From: AR5 sp041499965
Lineage (GTDB): Bacteria; Methylomirabilota; Methylomirabilia; Rokubacteriales; CSP1-6
Length of the DNA: 11,521 nucleotides
Assembly (NCBI GenBank): GCA_041499965.1
Contig: JBGQLG010000172.1
Location: 1 to 11,521 of the forward strand
Reading direction: 5' to 3'
Shown here: in pieces, positions 1-6,715 of the stretch
How the letters are laid out: each line of letters begins with the position of its first letter
Numbering within the stretch: position 1 is the first letter of the stretch
Notes under the pieces: model-generated
What the model saw: the letters and a program-made list of their open reading frames with translations, nothing else
What the model was told of the DNA's origin: nothing
The model's database searches: none
Made by a program: the position numbers and the translations under genes

Positions 1-89
1 CAGATGGTGACGTTGTGGCCGGCAACCTTGGCGAAAGCGGGCAGCGTACGGACGGTGTTCTGCCAGTCGTCGAGGACGGTGATGTTCAT
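1..89 (-). CDS. D-2-hydroxyacid dehydrogenase, N-terminal fragment (partial, runs off left edge)
   Basis: Reading the minus strand from the ATG at 89-87 gives 29 codons plus two bases of what is probably a Trp codon. The peptide begins MNITVLDDWQNTVRTLPAFA and continues KVAGHNVTI. This is the typical opening of one D-isomer-specific 2-hydroxyacid dehydrogenase subgroup: beta strand ITVLDD, helix with the RTLPAFAK run, then the AGHNVTI strand of the substrate-binding domain. Members reduce 2-keto acids or oxidise D-2-hydroxyacids with NAD(P). The catalytic Arg/Glu/His and the Rossmann motif lie outside the window, so function rests on similarity of the first strand-helix-strand only. It is divergent from the sugar importer operon. 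A TAGGCT -10-like box ends 8 nt upstream of the ATG, so the message may be leaderless. The fragment is short but codon use and pattern look real. Confidence 0.7.
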   Translation of the reverse strand, partial: MNITVLDDWQNTVRTLPAFAKVAGHNVTI

Positions 90-97
90 GGCACGAA

Positions 98-103
98 AGC
101 CTA
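98..103 (-). promoter_or_regulatory. candidate -10 box (TAGGCT, extended TGC) for the left-edge dehydrogenase
   Basis: On the minus strand the sequence reads TGCTAGGCT, an extended -10-like element whose hexamer occupies 103-98. It ends 8 nt before the ATG at 89, which would put the transcript start at or next to the start codon. No -35 element was recognised. Weak evidence based on position. Confidence 0.3.
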
Positions 104-115
104 GCACCGCCGCGG

Positions 116-134
116 CGGAAGTGCGATGCTTCCG
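116..134. repeat. inverted repeat CGGAAG-N7-CTTCCG in a divergent control region
   Basis: Perfect 6-bp arms at 116-121 and 129-134 are separated by 7 nt, inside the 91-bp gap between the divergent dehydrogenase and the sugar importer operon. The 19-bp size fits a dimeric regulator's operator. No regulator gene lies in the window to pair with it, so operator function is inference. Confidence 0.4.
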
Positions 135-138
135 GCCG

Positions 139-158
139 GAGCCGGGCCGGCCCGGCTC
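139..158. repeat. perfect 20-bp palindrome upstream of the importer operon RBS
   Basis: The sequence GAGCCGGGCCGGCCCGGCTC at 139-158 equals its own reverse complement. It lies 9 nt before the ribosome-binding site of the first binding-protein gene. With a per-pair match chance near 0.29 at this GC, such a perfect palindrome should turn up well under once in a window this size. It may be an operator or, if transcribed, a 5'-leader structure. Confidence 0.5.
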
Positions 159-167
159 TCACCCAAC

Positions 168-175
168 GAGGAGGT
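168..175 (+). promoter_or_regulatory. strong Shine-Dalgarno (GAGGAGGT) fixing the start at 181
   Basis: GAGGAGGT ends 5 nt before the ATG at 181. It picks that ATG over the in-frame ATG at 4, which has no such site and would add 59 residues with no signal-peptide character. Confidence 0.85.
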
Positions 176-180
176 CGCCG

Positions 181-1485
181 ATGCGAGAGTCGATTCGGGT
201 CGTGCTGCTCACCTTCTGCACGTGGCTGGTGATGACGGCGGCCGCCCAGGCCACCGAGCTGCAGTGGTGGAGCCACTGGGCCATCGAGGACAACAAGAAG
301 ATCGTCCTCTTCGAGGCCAAGCGCCGGTTCGAGGCCAAGAACCCCGGCCACACCGTGACCATCACCTTCTACGAGAAGAAGAACATGTTCACGACGCTGC
401 GGGCCGCCTTCACGGCCGGCTCCGGCTTCCCCGACGTCGTCTACTACGACATCGACGCCCCCGAGTTCATGGCGGCCGGCTGGCTGGCCGATCTCTCGAC
501 CGCCATCCGCTGGGAGAACATCGAGCCGTACGGCAAGGCGTTCTGGACCCGGCCGGGGCCGGGCGGCAAGACGGGCATCTGGGCGCTGCCGCTCGAGGCG
601 GCCTCTGACGAGCTCTACTACAACCGGAAGGTCTTCAAGCAGCTCGGCGTCACGGTGCCGGCCGCCGGCGCGTTCACCCAGGAGCAGTTCAAGGACGTCG
701 TCGGCAGGTGCACGAAGGCCGGCTACGCGGCCTTCGCCACCGGTGCGGCCGACCGCGACTGGGCCGCGCACTACATGCCGAACGGGATGCTGCTCGACAA
801 GCTCGGCAGCGACGACACTCTGCGCCTGTTCAAGGGCGAGCTGTCGTGGAAGGACCCGCGCGTGGTCGAGGTCTTCCACTACTACAAGGAGTTGATCGAC
901 CTCGGCGCCTACGCCAAGACGCTCTCCAGCATGACGCTGGCCGAGGCCCACCGCTACTTCCACACCGAGCAGAAGGCGTGCATGTTCCCGGTGGGCTCCT
1001 GGTACACCGGGCGCGCGTTCGTCTCGCCGGACAAGGGCGGCCAGCCCAAGGACTTCGAGCTGGCCATGATGAACTACCCGCTCATGAAGGACGGCAAGGG
1101 CCACCACCAGAAGTTCCTCGGCGTGGCCGGCTCACTGGGCGCCGCCGCCAAGGGCCCCAACCTGGCGCTGGCCGTCAAGGTGGTCGACGCCTTCGCCGAC
1201 GTCGAGATCGGCAACCTCTGGATGGCCAAGACCGGCGTGCAGACCGGGATCAAGACGGATCTGTCCAAGATCGACAGCCCGTTCAAGTCGTACTTCGACG
1301 AGTACGCGCGCGTGAACAAGGCCACCAAGTGGGTGGACCTCACCGCCCAGCAGGTGCGCCTGCTGATGAAGCCCGGCGTGTGGGACACCTACGTGGCCAC
1401 GGTGAACCAGGGGCTGCCCAACAAGCTGATCAGCGCCGACGAGGCGCTGGCCAAGCTCGAAGACGCGCGGCTCAAGGGCAAGTAG
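181..1485 (+). CDS. ABC importer solute-binding protein, family 1 (sugar type)
   Basis: A 434-aa exported binding protein that captures a solute, probably a sugar, oligosaccharide or polyol phosphate, and hands it to the two permeases encoded next. Residues 1-24 form a signal peptide (basic start, hydrophobic core, AQA cleavage site before TE). There is no lipobox: the Cys at 13 follows Phe. The mature start TELQWWSHW is the usual family 1 beginning. Further family marks are the GFPDVVYYD strand, the hinge-region ALPLEAASDELYYNRKVFKQ, the KACMFPVGSWY stretch and a C-terminal region counted in DALAKLED-like helices. Length is normal for the UgpB/MalE group. The AGGAGG-type site at 168-175 fixes the start. 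It is first in an operon SBP-permease-permease. The exact substrate cannot be read from the sequence. Confidence 0.93.
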   Translation: MRESIRVVLLTFCTWLVMTAAAQATELQWWSHWAIEDNKKIVLFEAKRRFEAKNPGHTVTITFYEKKNMFTTLRAAFTAGSGFPDVVYYDIDAPEFMAAGWLADLSTAIRWENIEPYGKAFWTRPGPGGKTGIWALPLEAASDELYYNRKVFKQLGVTVPAAGAFTQEQFKDVVGRCTKAGYAAFATGAADRDWAAHYMPNGMLLDKLGSDDTLRLFKGELSWKDPRVVEVFHYYKELIDLGAYAKTLSSMTLAEAHRYFHTEQKACMFPVGSWYTGRAFVSPDKGGQPKDFELAMMNYPLMKDGKGHHQKFLGVAGSLGAAAKGPNLALAVKVVDAFADVEIGNLWMAKTGVQTGIKTDLSKIDSPFKSYFDEYARVNKATKWVDLTAQQVRLLMKPGVWDTYVATVNQGLPNKLISADEALAKLEDARLKGK

Positions 1486-1486
1486 C

Positions 1487-2431
1487 CTGGCGCGAACCGA
1501 GGCGCTGATCCTCGCGGGGGCGGCCGGGCGCCGCCCCCGCGCCCGCCGCCCGTGGGGCGCCATCGCGGTCTTCCTCGGCCCCACCGTCGTCCTCTACGCC
1601 GCGTTCACGATCTATCCGGTGCTGGTGACCTTCTACAACAGCGTGCACACGCTCCGGATGGACCTCGGCATGCTGTACGAGTACGTCGGGCTCGAGCACT
1701 TTCGCGAGATCCTGACCAGCGACGACGTCTTCTGGAGGGCCGCCCGCAACTCGCTGGTGTGGGCCATCGCCGCGCCGATCGTCGATATTCCCCTCGCGCT
1801 CGTGCTCGCCCTCACGCTGCACGCCCGCGTGCCGTTCGGGCGCGTCTTCCGCACCGTGTGGTTCATGCCGGTGCTCATGTCCTATCCGGTCGTCGGCGTG
1901 ATCTGGCTGTGGGTCTACAACTACGACTGGGGCATCGCCAACCTGGTGCTGCGCGCCGTCGGCCTCGGCGCCTACGCCCAGGCCTGGCTGGCCAGCCCGG
2001 TCACCGCGCTGCCCGCGCTGATCCTCGTGACCACCTGGATGTTCGCCGGCTTCAACATGGTCGTGCTGCTGGCGGCGATGCACGCCATCCCGGCCGACTA
2101 CCTCGATGCGGCGCGCGTGGACGGCGCCGGGTCGTGGCAACGGACGCTGCGAATCATGGTGCCGCTGCTGTGGCCGACGATCATCAACCTCGTCATCCTC
2201 GATTTCATCGGCAAGATGAAGCAGTTCGCGCTGGTGTGGGTCATGACACGCGGCGGTCCCATGTGGGGCACGGAGACGGTCGCGACGTACGTGGTCAAGC
2301 GCGCCTTCGAGTGGAAGACGCTCGACCTCGGCTATCCCTCGGCCATCGCCGTCATCTGGTTCGTGATCATCTTCGGCCTGTCGCTGCTGCTGACGCGCGT
2401 GCTGCAACGGCGCGAAGCGCTGGAGTTCTGA
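1487..2431 (+). CDS. ABC sugar-type permease, MalF/UgpA-like, probable CTG start
   Basis: First inner-membrane subunit of the sugar-type importer, about 314 aa from a CTG at 1487. The MalF-like membrane core is plain: an EAA loop YLDAARVDGAGSW...LRIMVPLL near residues 204-228, and a C-terminal helix with VIWFVIIFGLSLLL. The frame is open upstream of the first conventional start (GTG at 1619). The 44 codons before it encode a basic leader and the front of the first helix, WGAIAVFLGPTVVLYAAFTI, which family members have. Starting at 1619 gives 270 aa and cuts helix 1. No ATG, GTG or TTG exists in this frame before 1619. CTG at 1487 starts 1 nt after the TAG of the binding-protein gene and has a weak AAGG 9 nt upstream. 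A lost base or start mutation is the alternative. Product is secure, start is not. Confidence 0.85.
   Translation: MARTEALILAGAAGRRPRARRPWGAIAVFLGPTVVLYAAFTIYPVLVTFYNSVHTLRMDLGMLYEYVGLEHFREILTSDDVFWRAARNSLVWAIAAPIVDIPLALVLALTLHARVPFGRVFRTVWFMPVLMSYPVVGVIWLWVYNYDWGIANLVLRAVGLGAYAQAWLASPVTALPALILVTTWMFAGFNMVVLLAAMHAIPADYLDAARVDGAGSWQRTLRIMVPLLWPTIINLVILDFIGKMKQFALVWVMTRGGPMWGTETVATYVVKRAFEWKTLDLGYPSAIAVIWFVIIFGLSLLLTRVLQRREALEF
1513..1541 (+). other. 12-bp perfect GC hairpin just after the binding-protein stop
   Basis: Arms CGCGGGGGCGGC (1513-1524) and GCCGCCCCCGCG (1530-1541) pair perfectly around a 5-nt loop. It starts 28 nt after the TAG of the binding-protein gene and has no following T-run, so it is not an intrinsic terminator. 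In the malE-malF type of operon, intercistronic stem-loops protect the binding-protein mRNA and lower permease yield. The same role here is inference. Confidence 0.6.
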
Positions 2432-2433
2432 GC

Positions 2434-3264
2434 GTGTCCCGCCGGCTGGCTCGCCTGCTCCTGCTGCTGCCCGTCCTGGCCTACACCGCCTTCTCGGCCG
2501 GCCCCTATATATGGACGGCCGTGATGTCGCTGCGGACGACCGAGGAGATCTACCGGAGCCACTACGGCCTGCCGATTCCGGCCCACTGGCTGAAGTACGC
2601 CACCGCCTGGAACGAGTTCGGCTACGCGACCTACTTCAAGAACAGCACGATCGTCGCGGTCGCCTCCGTCCTGATCGTCTCCGTCATCGGCTCGATGGCC
2701 GGCTACGCCTTCGCCCGGCGCCGCTACCAGTTCCCGCTGCGCGAGCCGCTGTTCCTGCTGATCTTCCTGTCGATCATGTTCCCACCCCAGATCATGCTGC
2801 TCTCGCTCTTCCAGATCCTCATCCAGTACCGGCTCTTCAACTCGCTCACCGGCCTGACGCTGGTGTACGTCGTCACCGAGCTGCCGCTGACCATCTACCT
2901 GCTGCGCGCGTTCTTCGCCCAGATTCCCACGGAGCTGGAGGAGGCGGCGCGCCTGGACGGCTGCGGCGACTGGGCGATGTTCTGGCGGGTGATGTTCCCG
3001 ATGGCGCTGCCGGCGGTGGCCACCACGGTGATCCTGAACTTCATCTACTTCTGGAACGAGTTCCTCTACGCCGTGGTCTTCATCACCCAGCAGAAGATCC
3101 GCACGCTGCCGCTGGCCATCCAGTTCCTGGTCTCCGACCAGTACCAGGACATCGGCATGCTGGCGACCGGGCTGATGATCGCGACCCTCCCGGTGCTGGT
3201 GCTCTACCTGTTCCTGTCGGAGTGGTTCGTGAAAGGCATGACGGCGGGCGCGATCAAGGGCTGA
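2434..3264 (+). CDS. ABC sugar-type permease, MalG/UgpE-like
   Basis: Second inner-membrane subunit of the sugar-type importer, 276 aa from a GTG at 2434, two nt after the upstream TGA. A GGAG at 2422-2425 sits 8 nt before the start. The short N-terminal tail MSRRLARLLLLLPVLAYTAF leads into helix 1. The signature extracytoplasmic segment (RTTEEIY...LPIPAHW..YATAWNE) and the long NS-containing stretch after it (YFKNSTIVAV) are typical of MalG/UgpE. The ATPase-contact EAA loop is EEAARLDGCGDWAMFWRVMF near residues 168-187, and the C-terminus ends in EWFVKGMTAGAIKG, the family's usual ending. The two permeases should pair as a heterodimer. No ATP-binding gene follows; the next gene starts a different importer. 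Confident in family, not in substrate. Confidence 0.93.
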   Translation: MSRRLARLLLLLPVLAYTAFSAGPYIWTAVMSLRTTEEIYRSHYGLPIPAHWLKYATAWNEFGYATYFKNSTIVAVASVLIVSVIGSMAGYAFARRRYQFPLREPLFLLIFLSIMFPPQIMLLSLFQILIQYRLFNSLTGLTLVYVVTELPLTIYLLRAFFAQIPTELEEAARLDGCGDWAMFWRVMFPMALPAVATTVILNFIYFWNEFLYAVVFITQQKIRTLPLAIQFLVSDQYQDIGMLATGLMIATLPVLVLYLFLSEWFVKGMTAGAIKG

Positions 3265-3275
3265 GGAAAGCCGCG

Positions 3276-3282
3276 GTATACT
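3276..3282 (+). promoter_or_regulatory. candidate -10 box GTATACT for the peptide-type importer operon
   Basis: TATACT at 3277-3282 matches five of six bases of the TATAAT consensus. A start about 7 nt later (near 3289) would give a leader of about 20 nt that still holds the AGGAGG site. No clear -35 is seen. The heptamer GTAnAYT recurs upstream of three other units here. Confidence 0.45.
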
Positions 3283-3295
3283 CCCGCTCGACCCC

Positions 3296-3301
3296 AGGAG
3301 G
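3296..3301 (+). promoter_or_regulatory. Shine-Dalgarno AGGAGG for the family 5 binding protein
   Basis: A full AGGAGG ends 8 nt before the ATG at 3310 and confirms that start. Confidence 0.85.
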
Positions 3302-3309
3302 CCATCGCC

Positions 3310-4905
3310 ATGCGATCGTTGCGCTCGCGCGTGCTGCCCGTCGTCCTTGCCCTCGCCATGCTCCCCCTCCTCGGACTCGCGTTGCCCGGAGCCGAGGCCC
3401 AGGCGCCGGGCCCGCTGGTGCTCGGGCTCGACCAGGAGCCACCGACGCTCGACCCGCACGCCTCGCCGTCTGCGGTCACCTACCAGATCATCGCCTCGGT
3501 GACCGAGAACCTCATCTACAAGGCCCCCGACGGCAGGCTCGTGCCGTGGCTGGCCGAGTCGTGGACGGCGGCGAAGGACGGGCGCAGCGTCACGTTCAAG
3601 CTCCGGCGCGACGTCAAGTTCCACGACGGCACGCCGTTCAACGCCGACGCCGTGAAGTTCAACTTCGACCGGATCGTCGATCCCAAGTTCAAGGCCGGGG
3701 GCTCGCGCGCCCAGCTCGCCGGCTACGTCGGCTCGAAGGTCCTCGACGAGTTCAGCGTGCAGGTGAGCTTCGAGACGCCCTACGCGCCGTTCCTCACCTA
3801 CGCGGCGGCCGGCACGCTCAGCATCGTCTCGCCCAAGGCCGTGAAGGAGAGCGGCGATCAGGTGCACACGCGGCCGATCGGCACCGGCCAGTTCATGATC
3901 AAGGAGTACGTCGCCAAGGACCACGCAACGATGGTCCGCAATCCCGCCTATACCCGCAAGGTGCCGTGGAGCGACCGCAGCGGTCCCGCCCAGATCGAGA
4001 CGGTGGTGTGGAAGTTCATCCCCGAGGCGGGCACCCGCGTGACGACGCTGGAGAGTGGCGAGACGCACGGCGTCTACGCCGTCCCCGCCCAGTCGCTGCC
4101 GCGCCTGGAGAAGAACACGGCCATACGGATCGAGAAGGCGCCGTGGCCGGGCGTGCCGCGCATCTGGCTGCTGAACGTCAGCAAGCCGCCGATGGACGAC
4201 GTGAAGGTGCGACGCGCGATCAACTACGCGATCGACAAGGAGGCGTTCCTGGCCACGGTGTACAAGGGCACCGGGCTCAAGGCCATTTCTCCCCTCACCG
4301 CGGTCATGCTCGACGATCCCTCGCTGAAGGCGGCCTATCCCTTCGACCTGGCCAAGGCCAAGGCGCTGCTGGGCGAAGCGGGCTGGCAGCCGGGCGCCGA
4401 CGGTATCCGCACCAAGGGCGGCCAGCGTCTGGAGATCGTCCTCAACGCCATCGAGTACGGCGGCGGGACGGATCCCACGGCCCAGCTCATCCAGTCGCTG
4501 CTGAACGAGGCCGGCATCGAGGTGAAGATCAAGGCCCAGGCCCGACCGCCGTGGTACGAGGACAACTACCGCTGCGCGACGCACGGGCCCGTGATGTTCC
4601 TGCGCTCCACCGATCCCGACGGGCTGTTCGCGCTCTTTCACACCACGCTCGTGGGCGGCAACTTCAACTGGTCGTGCGTGAAGAACGCCAAGCTCGACGG
4701 GATGCTCGAGCAGGGCCGGCGCGAGTCCGATCCCGCCAAGCGCCGGGCGATCTATCTCTCGATCGCCCAGCTCGCGCTGGACGAGGCGCTGACGGTCCCG
4801 CTGGTGGACGAGCTGTCGGTGTGGGCGTTCCGCACCGGCGTGCAGGGCATCAAGTACAACTTCAACGCCTATCCCATCCTGGGTGACGCGACGCTGCGCA
4901 AGTAG
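3310..4905 (+). CDS. ABC importer solute-binding protein, family 5 (peptide/nickel/opine type)
   Basis: A 531-aa exported binding protein. Residues 1-30 are a signal peptide (RSLRSR start, long Leu/Val core, AEA cleavage before QAPG). There is no lipobox Cys, so it is probably a free periplasmic protein. The mature start LVLGLDQEPPTLDPHASPS is the classic family 5 opening. The signature segment is VKFHDGTPFNADAVKFNFDRI near residues 102-122, preceded by LAESW...GRSVTFKLRRD. Later blocks (PIGTGQFMIKEY, VRRAINYAIDKEAFL, YPFDLAKAKALLGEAGW) are also typical. Length is normal for the DppA/OppA group. Substrates of the family include peptides, nickel, glutathione and opine sugar-phosphates, so the ligand is open. 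It heads an operon with the DppB/DppC-type genes that follow, with its own candidate promoter at 3276-3282. Confidence 0.95.
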   Translation: MRSLRSRVLPVVLALAMLPLLGLALPGAEAQAPGPLVLGLDQEPPTLDPHASPSAVTYQIIASVTENLIYKAPDGRLVPWLAESWTAAKDGRSVTFKLRRDVKFHDGTPFNADAVKFNFDRIVDPKFKAGGSRAQLAGYVGSKVLDEFSVQVSFETPYAPFLTYAAAGTLSIVSPKAVKESGDQVHTRPIGTGQFMIKEYVAKDHATMVRNPAYTRKVPWSDRSGPAQIETVVWKFIPEAGTRVTTLESGETHGVYAVPAQSLPRLEKNTAIRIEKAPWPGVPRIWLLNVSKPPMDDVKVRRAINYAIDKEAFLATVYKGTGLKAISPLTAVMLDDPSLKAAYPFDLAKAKALLGEAGWQPGADGIRTKGGQRLEIVLNAIEYGGGTDPTAQLIQSLLNEAGIEVKIKAQARPPWYEDNYRCATHGPVMFLRSTDPDGLFALFHTTLVGGNFNWSCVKNAKLDGMLEQGRRESDPAKRRAIYLSIAQLALDEALTVPLVDELSVWAFRTGVQGIKYNFNAYPILGDATLRK

Positions 4906-4921
4906 CGCCGCCGGCCGGCGC
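4905..4921 (+). other. small hairpin between binding-protein and first permease genes
   Basis: GCGCC (4905-4909) can pair with GGCGC (4917-4921) across a 7-nt loop; a 12-bp palindrome CGCCGGCCGGCG overlaps it at 4909-4920. It fills the 18-nt gap where a ribosome-binding site for the next gene should be, and none is visible. It may lower permease translation. Weak evidence at this GC. Confidence 0.3.
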
Positions 4922-4923
4922 GC

Positions 4924-5853
4924 ATGCTGACGTGGATCCTGCGGCGGATCCTCGCCGTCGTGCCCGTGCTGTTCGGGGTGACGCTGGCCGTCTTCAGCAT
5001 GCTGTTCCTGGTCCCCGGCGATCCGGTCAAGATGATGCTGGCCGAGTTCGTCACCAACCCCGACCAGGTGGCCCAGATGCGTGCCCAGCTCCACCTGGAC
5101 GAGCCCCTCGCGAAACAGTACGGCCGCTTCGTGGCCAACGCCGTGCGCGGCGACCTCGGCACGTCGATCCGCAGCCGCCGGCCGGTCACGATCGAGATCG
5201 GCGAGAACCTCGCCAGCACCGCTCAGCTCGCCCTGGCCGCCATGCTGGTCGCCATCGGCCTGGGCATCCCGCTCGGCCTGCTGGCCGCGCTGTCGCGCAA
5301 CTCGTGGCTGGACGTCGCGTCGATGGGCGGAGCGCTGCTCGGCGTGTCGATGCCGAGCTTCTGGCTCGGCCTGCTGCTGATCTTCGCCTTCTCGCTCCAC
5401 CTCGCGTGGTTCCCGGCCACCGGCGGCGGTGACCTCCAGCACCTGGTCCTGCCCGCGATCACGCTGGGGATGATCGCCGCCGCGATCATCGCGCGGCTCA
5501 CGCGCTCGAGCATGCTGGAGGTGCTGGGCCAGGACTACGTGCGCACGGCGCGGGCCAAGGGCCTGGGCGGCTTCGCCGTGGTCGTGCGCCACGCGCTCAA
5601 GAACGCGCTCATCCCGATCATCACGATCTTCGGCCTGCAGTTCGGCAACCTGCTGGCCGGCGCCGTCATCGTCGAGACGGTCTTCAGCCGGCCGGGACTG
5701 GGCCGGCTGATCGTGGGCGGCATCCTGAACAAGGACTTCCCCCTCGTGCAGGGCGTCGTGCTGTTCGTGGCCACGGTCTACGTGCTGATCAACGTGCTGG
5801 TCGACGTCGCCTACGCCTACGCCGACCCGCGCATCCGCCTCGGTCGCCCCTGA
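4924..5853 (+). CDS. ABC permease, DppB/OppB type
   Basis: First inner-membrane subunit of the peptide-type importer, 309 aa. It opens with the family N-terminus MLTWILRRILAVVPVLFGVT and the PGDP at residues 31-34. GDLGTS at 76-81 and RRPV follow, as in DppB. The ATPase-contact EAA loop is YVRTARAKGLGGFAVVVRHA at about 205-224, followed by LKNALIPIITIFGLQ. The ending VFSRPGLGRLIV (253-264) and YADPRIRLG (299-307) is diagnostic. No Shine-Dalgarno sequence is visible before the ATG, which lies 18 nt after the binding-protein stop, so translation may be coupled. Its TGA overlaps the next ATG by one base. No ATPase gene is linked. Confidence 0.95.
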   Translation: MLTWILRRILAVVPVLFGVTLAVFSMLFLVPGDPVKMMLAEFVTNPDQVAQMRAQLHLDEPLAKQYGRFVANAVRGDLGTSIRSRRPVTIEIGENLASTAQLALAAMLVAIGLGIPLGLLAALSRNSWLDVASMGGALLGVSMPSFWLGLLLIFAFSLHLAWFPATGGGDLQHLVLPAITLGMIAAAIIARLTRSSMLEVLGQDYVRTARAKGLGGFAVVVRHALKNALIPIITIFGLQFGNLLAGAVIVETVFSRPGLGRLIVGGILNKDFPLVQGVVLFVATVYVLINVLVDVAYAYADPRIRLGRP

Positions 5854-6686
5854 TGCACGTCGGCCTGACGCACCGGCTGGCCCGTCACCGCGGTGCCGTC
5901 GTGGGCCTGGTCATCCTCGGCGCGCTCGCCCTCATGGCGCTCGGGGCGCCCTGGCTCAGCCCGCGCGATCCCATCAAGACCGCGCCGCGCGCCGCCCTGC
6001 AGCCGCCGGGCGCCGCCTACTGGCTCGGCAGCGATCAGCTCGGCCGCGACGTGGCCAGCCGCGTGCTGCACGGCGCGCGGATCTCGCTCACGGTCGGCTT
6101 GATCGCGGTCACCATCGCCGTGGTCATCGGCGCCCCCCTCGGGCTCGTGGCCGGCTTCTACGGCGGCCGGCTCGACGGGCTGGTCATGCGCGTGATGGAC
6201 GTGCTGCTCGCCTTCCCCGGCATCCTGCTGGCCCTGGCCATCGTGAGCGTGCTCACGCCCGGCCTCAACAACGTCATGATCGCCGTCGGCCTGTCGGCGG
6301 TGCCCACCTACGCGCGCCTGGTGCGCGGCAGCGTGCTGTCGGCGCGCGAGAACCTCTACGTGGAGGCGGCGCGAGCGCTGGGCAGCCGCGATCCGTCGAT
6401 CCTGACCCGCTACATCCTGCCCAACGTGGTGGCGCCGCTCGTGGTGACGGCCACGCTGGGCCTCGGCACCGCCATGCTGGCCGCGGCCGCGCTCAGCTTC
6501 CTCGGCCTCGGCAGCCAGCCGCCCCAGCCGGAGTGGGGCCGCATGCTCAGCGAGGGGCGCGACTACCTGCGCGAGGCGTGGTGGATCTCGACCTTCCCCG
6601 GCCTGGGCATCATGCTGACCGTGCTCGGCATGAACCTGCTGGGCGACGGCCTGCGCGACGTCCTCGACCCCCGGCTGAAGGTGTAG
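5853..6686 (+). CDS. ABC permease, DppC/OppC type
   Basis: Second inner-membrane subunit, 277 aa, starting in a TGATG overlap with the upstream permease gene, so the two are translationally coupled. Diagnostic parts are the N-terminal helix RGAVVGLVILGALALMALGA, the extracytoplasmic LGSDQLGRDVASR at 58-70, GARISLTVGLIAV, the helix MRVMDVLLAFPGILLALAIV, the EAA loop YVEAARALGSRDPSILTRYI at 169-188, and the ending ALSFLGLGSQPPQPEWGRML...DGLRDVLDPRLKV. Length is typical of the family. The following gene is a CoA-transferase, so the usual DppD/DppF ATPase pair is missing from this locus and must be supplied from elsewhere if the importer works. Confidence 0.95.
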   Translation: MHVGLTHRLARHRGAVVGLVILGALALMALGAPWLSPRDPIKTAPRAALQPPGAAYWLGSDQLGRDVASRVLHGARISLTVGLIAVTIAVVIGAPLGLVAGFYGGRLDGLVMRVMDVLLAFPGILLALAIVSVLTPGLNNVMIAVGLSAVPTYARLVRGSVLSARENLYVEAARALGSRDPSILTRYILPNVVAPLVVTATLGLGTAMLAAAALSFLGLGSQPPQPEWGRMLSEGRDYLREAWWISTFPGLGIMLTVLGMNLLGDGLRDVLDPRLKV

Positions 6687-6701
6687 GCCCCCTGCCCTGT
6701 G

Positions 6702-6708
6702 GTACATT
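6702..6708 (+). promoter_or_regulatory. candidate -10 box GTACATT placed for a leaderless message
   Basis: TACATT at 6703-6708 ends 7 nt before the ATG at 6716, the spacing at which transcription would begin at or one base before the start codon. No Shine-Dalgarno sequence is present in the 29-nt gap. No -35 was recognised. Confidence 0.45.
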
Positions 6709-6715
6709 TCCGGCC

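Noticed and set aside
4..180. N-terminal extension of the first binding protein to ATG 4
   Set aside because: It overlaps a divergent dehydrogenase start, lacks an RBS and would bury the signal peptide; GAGGAGGT precedes ATG 181.
3259..3272. Terminator between the two importer operons (GGCT-N6-AGCC)
   Set aside because: Only a 4-bp stem without a T-run, so read-through from the sugar operon into the second importer cannot be excluded.
2332..5592. Minus-strand open frame of 1086 codons
   Set aside because: It is antisense to two permeases and a binding protein with clear family motifs. The product is low-complexity His/Arg/Asp/Gln-rich, typical of the shadow frame in GC-rich genes.
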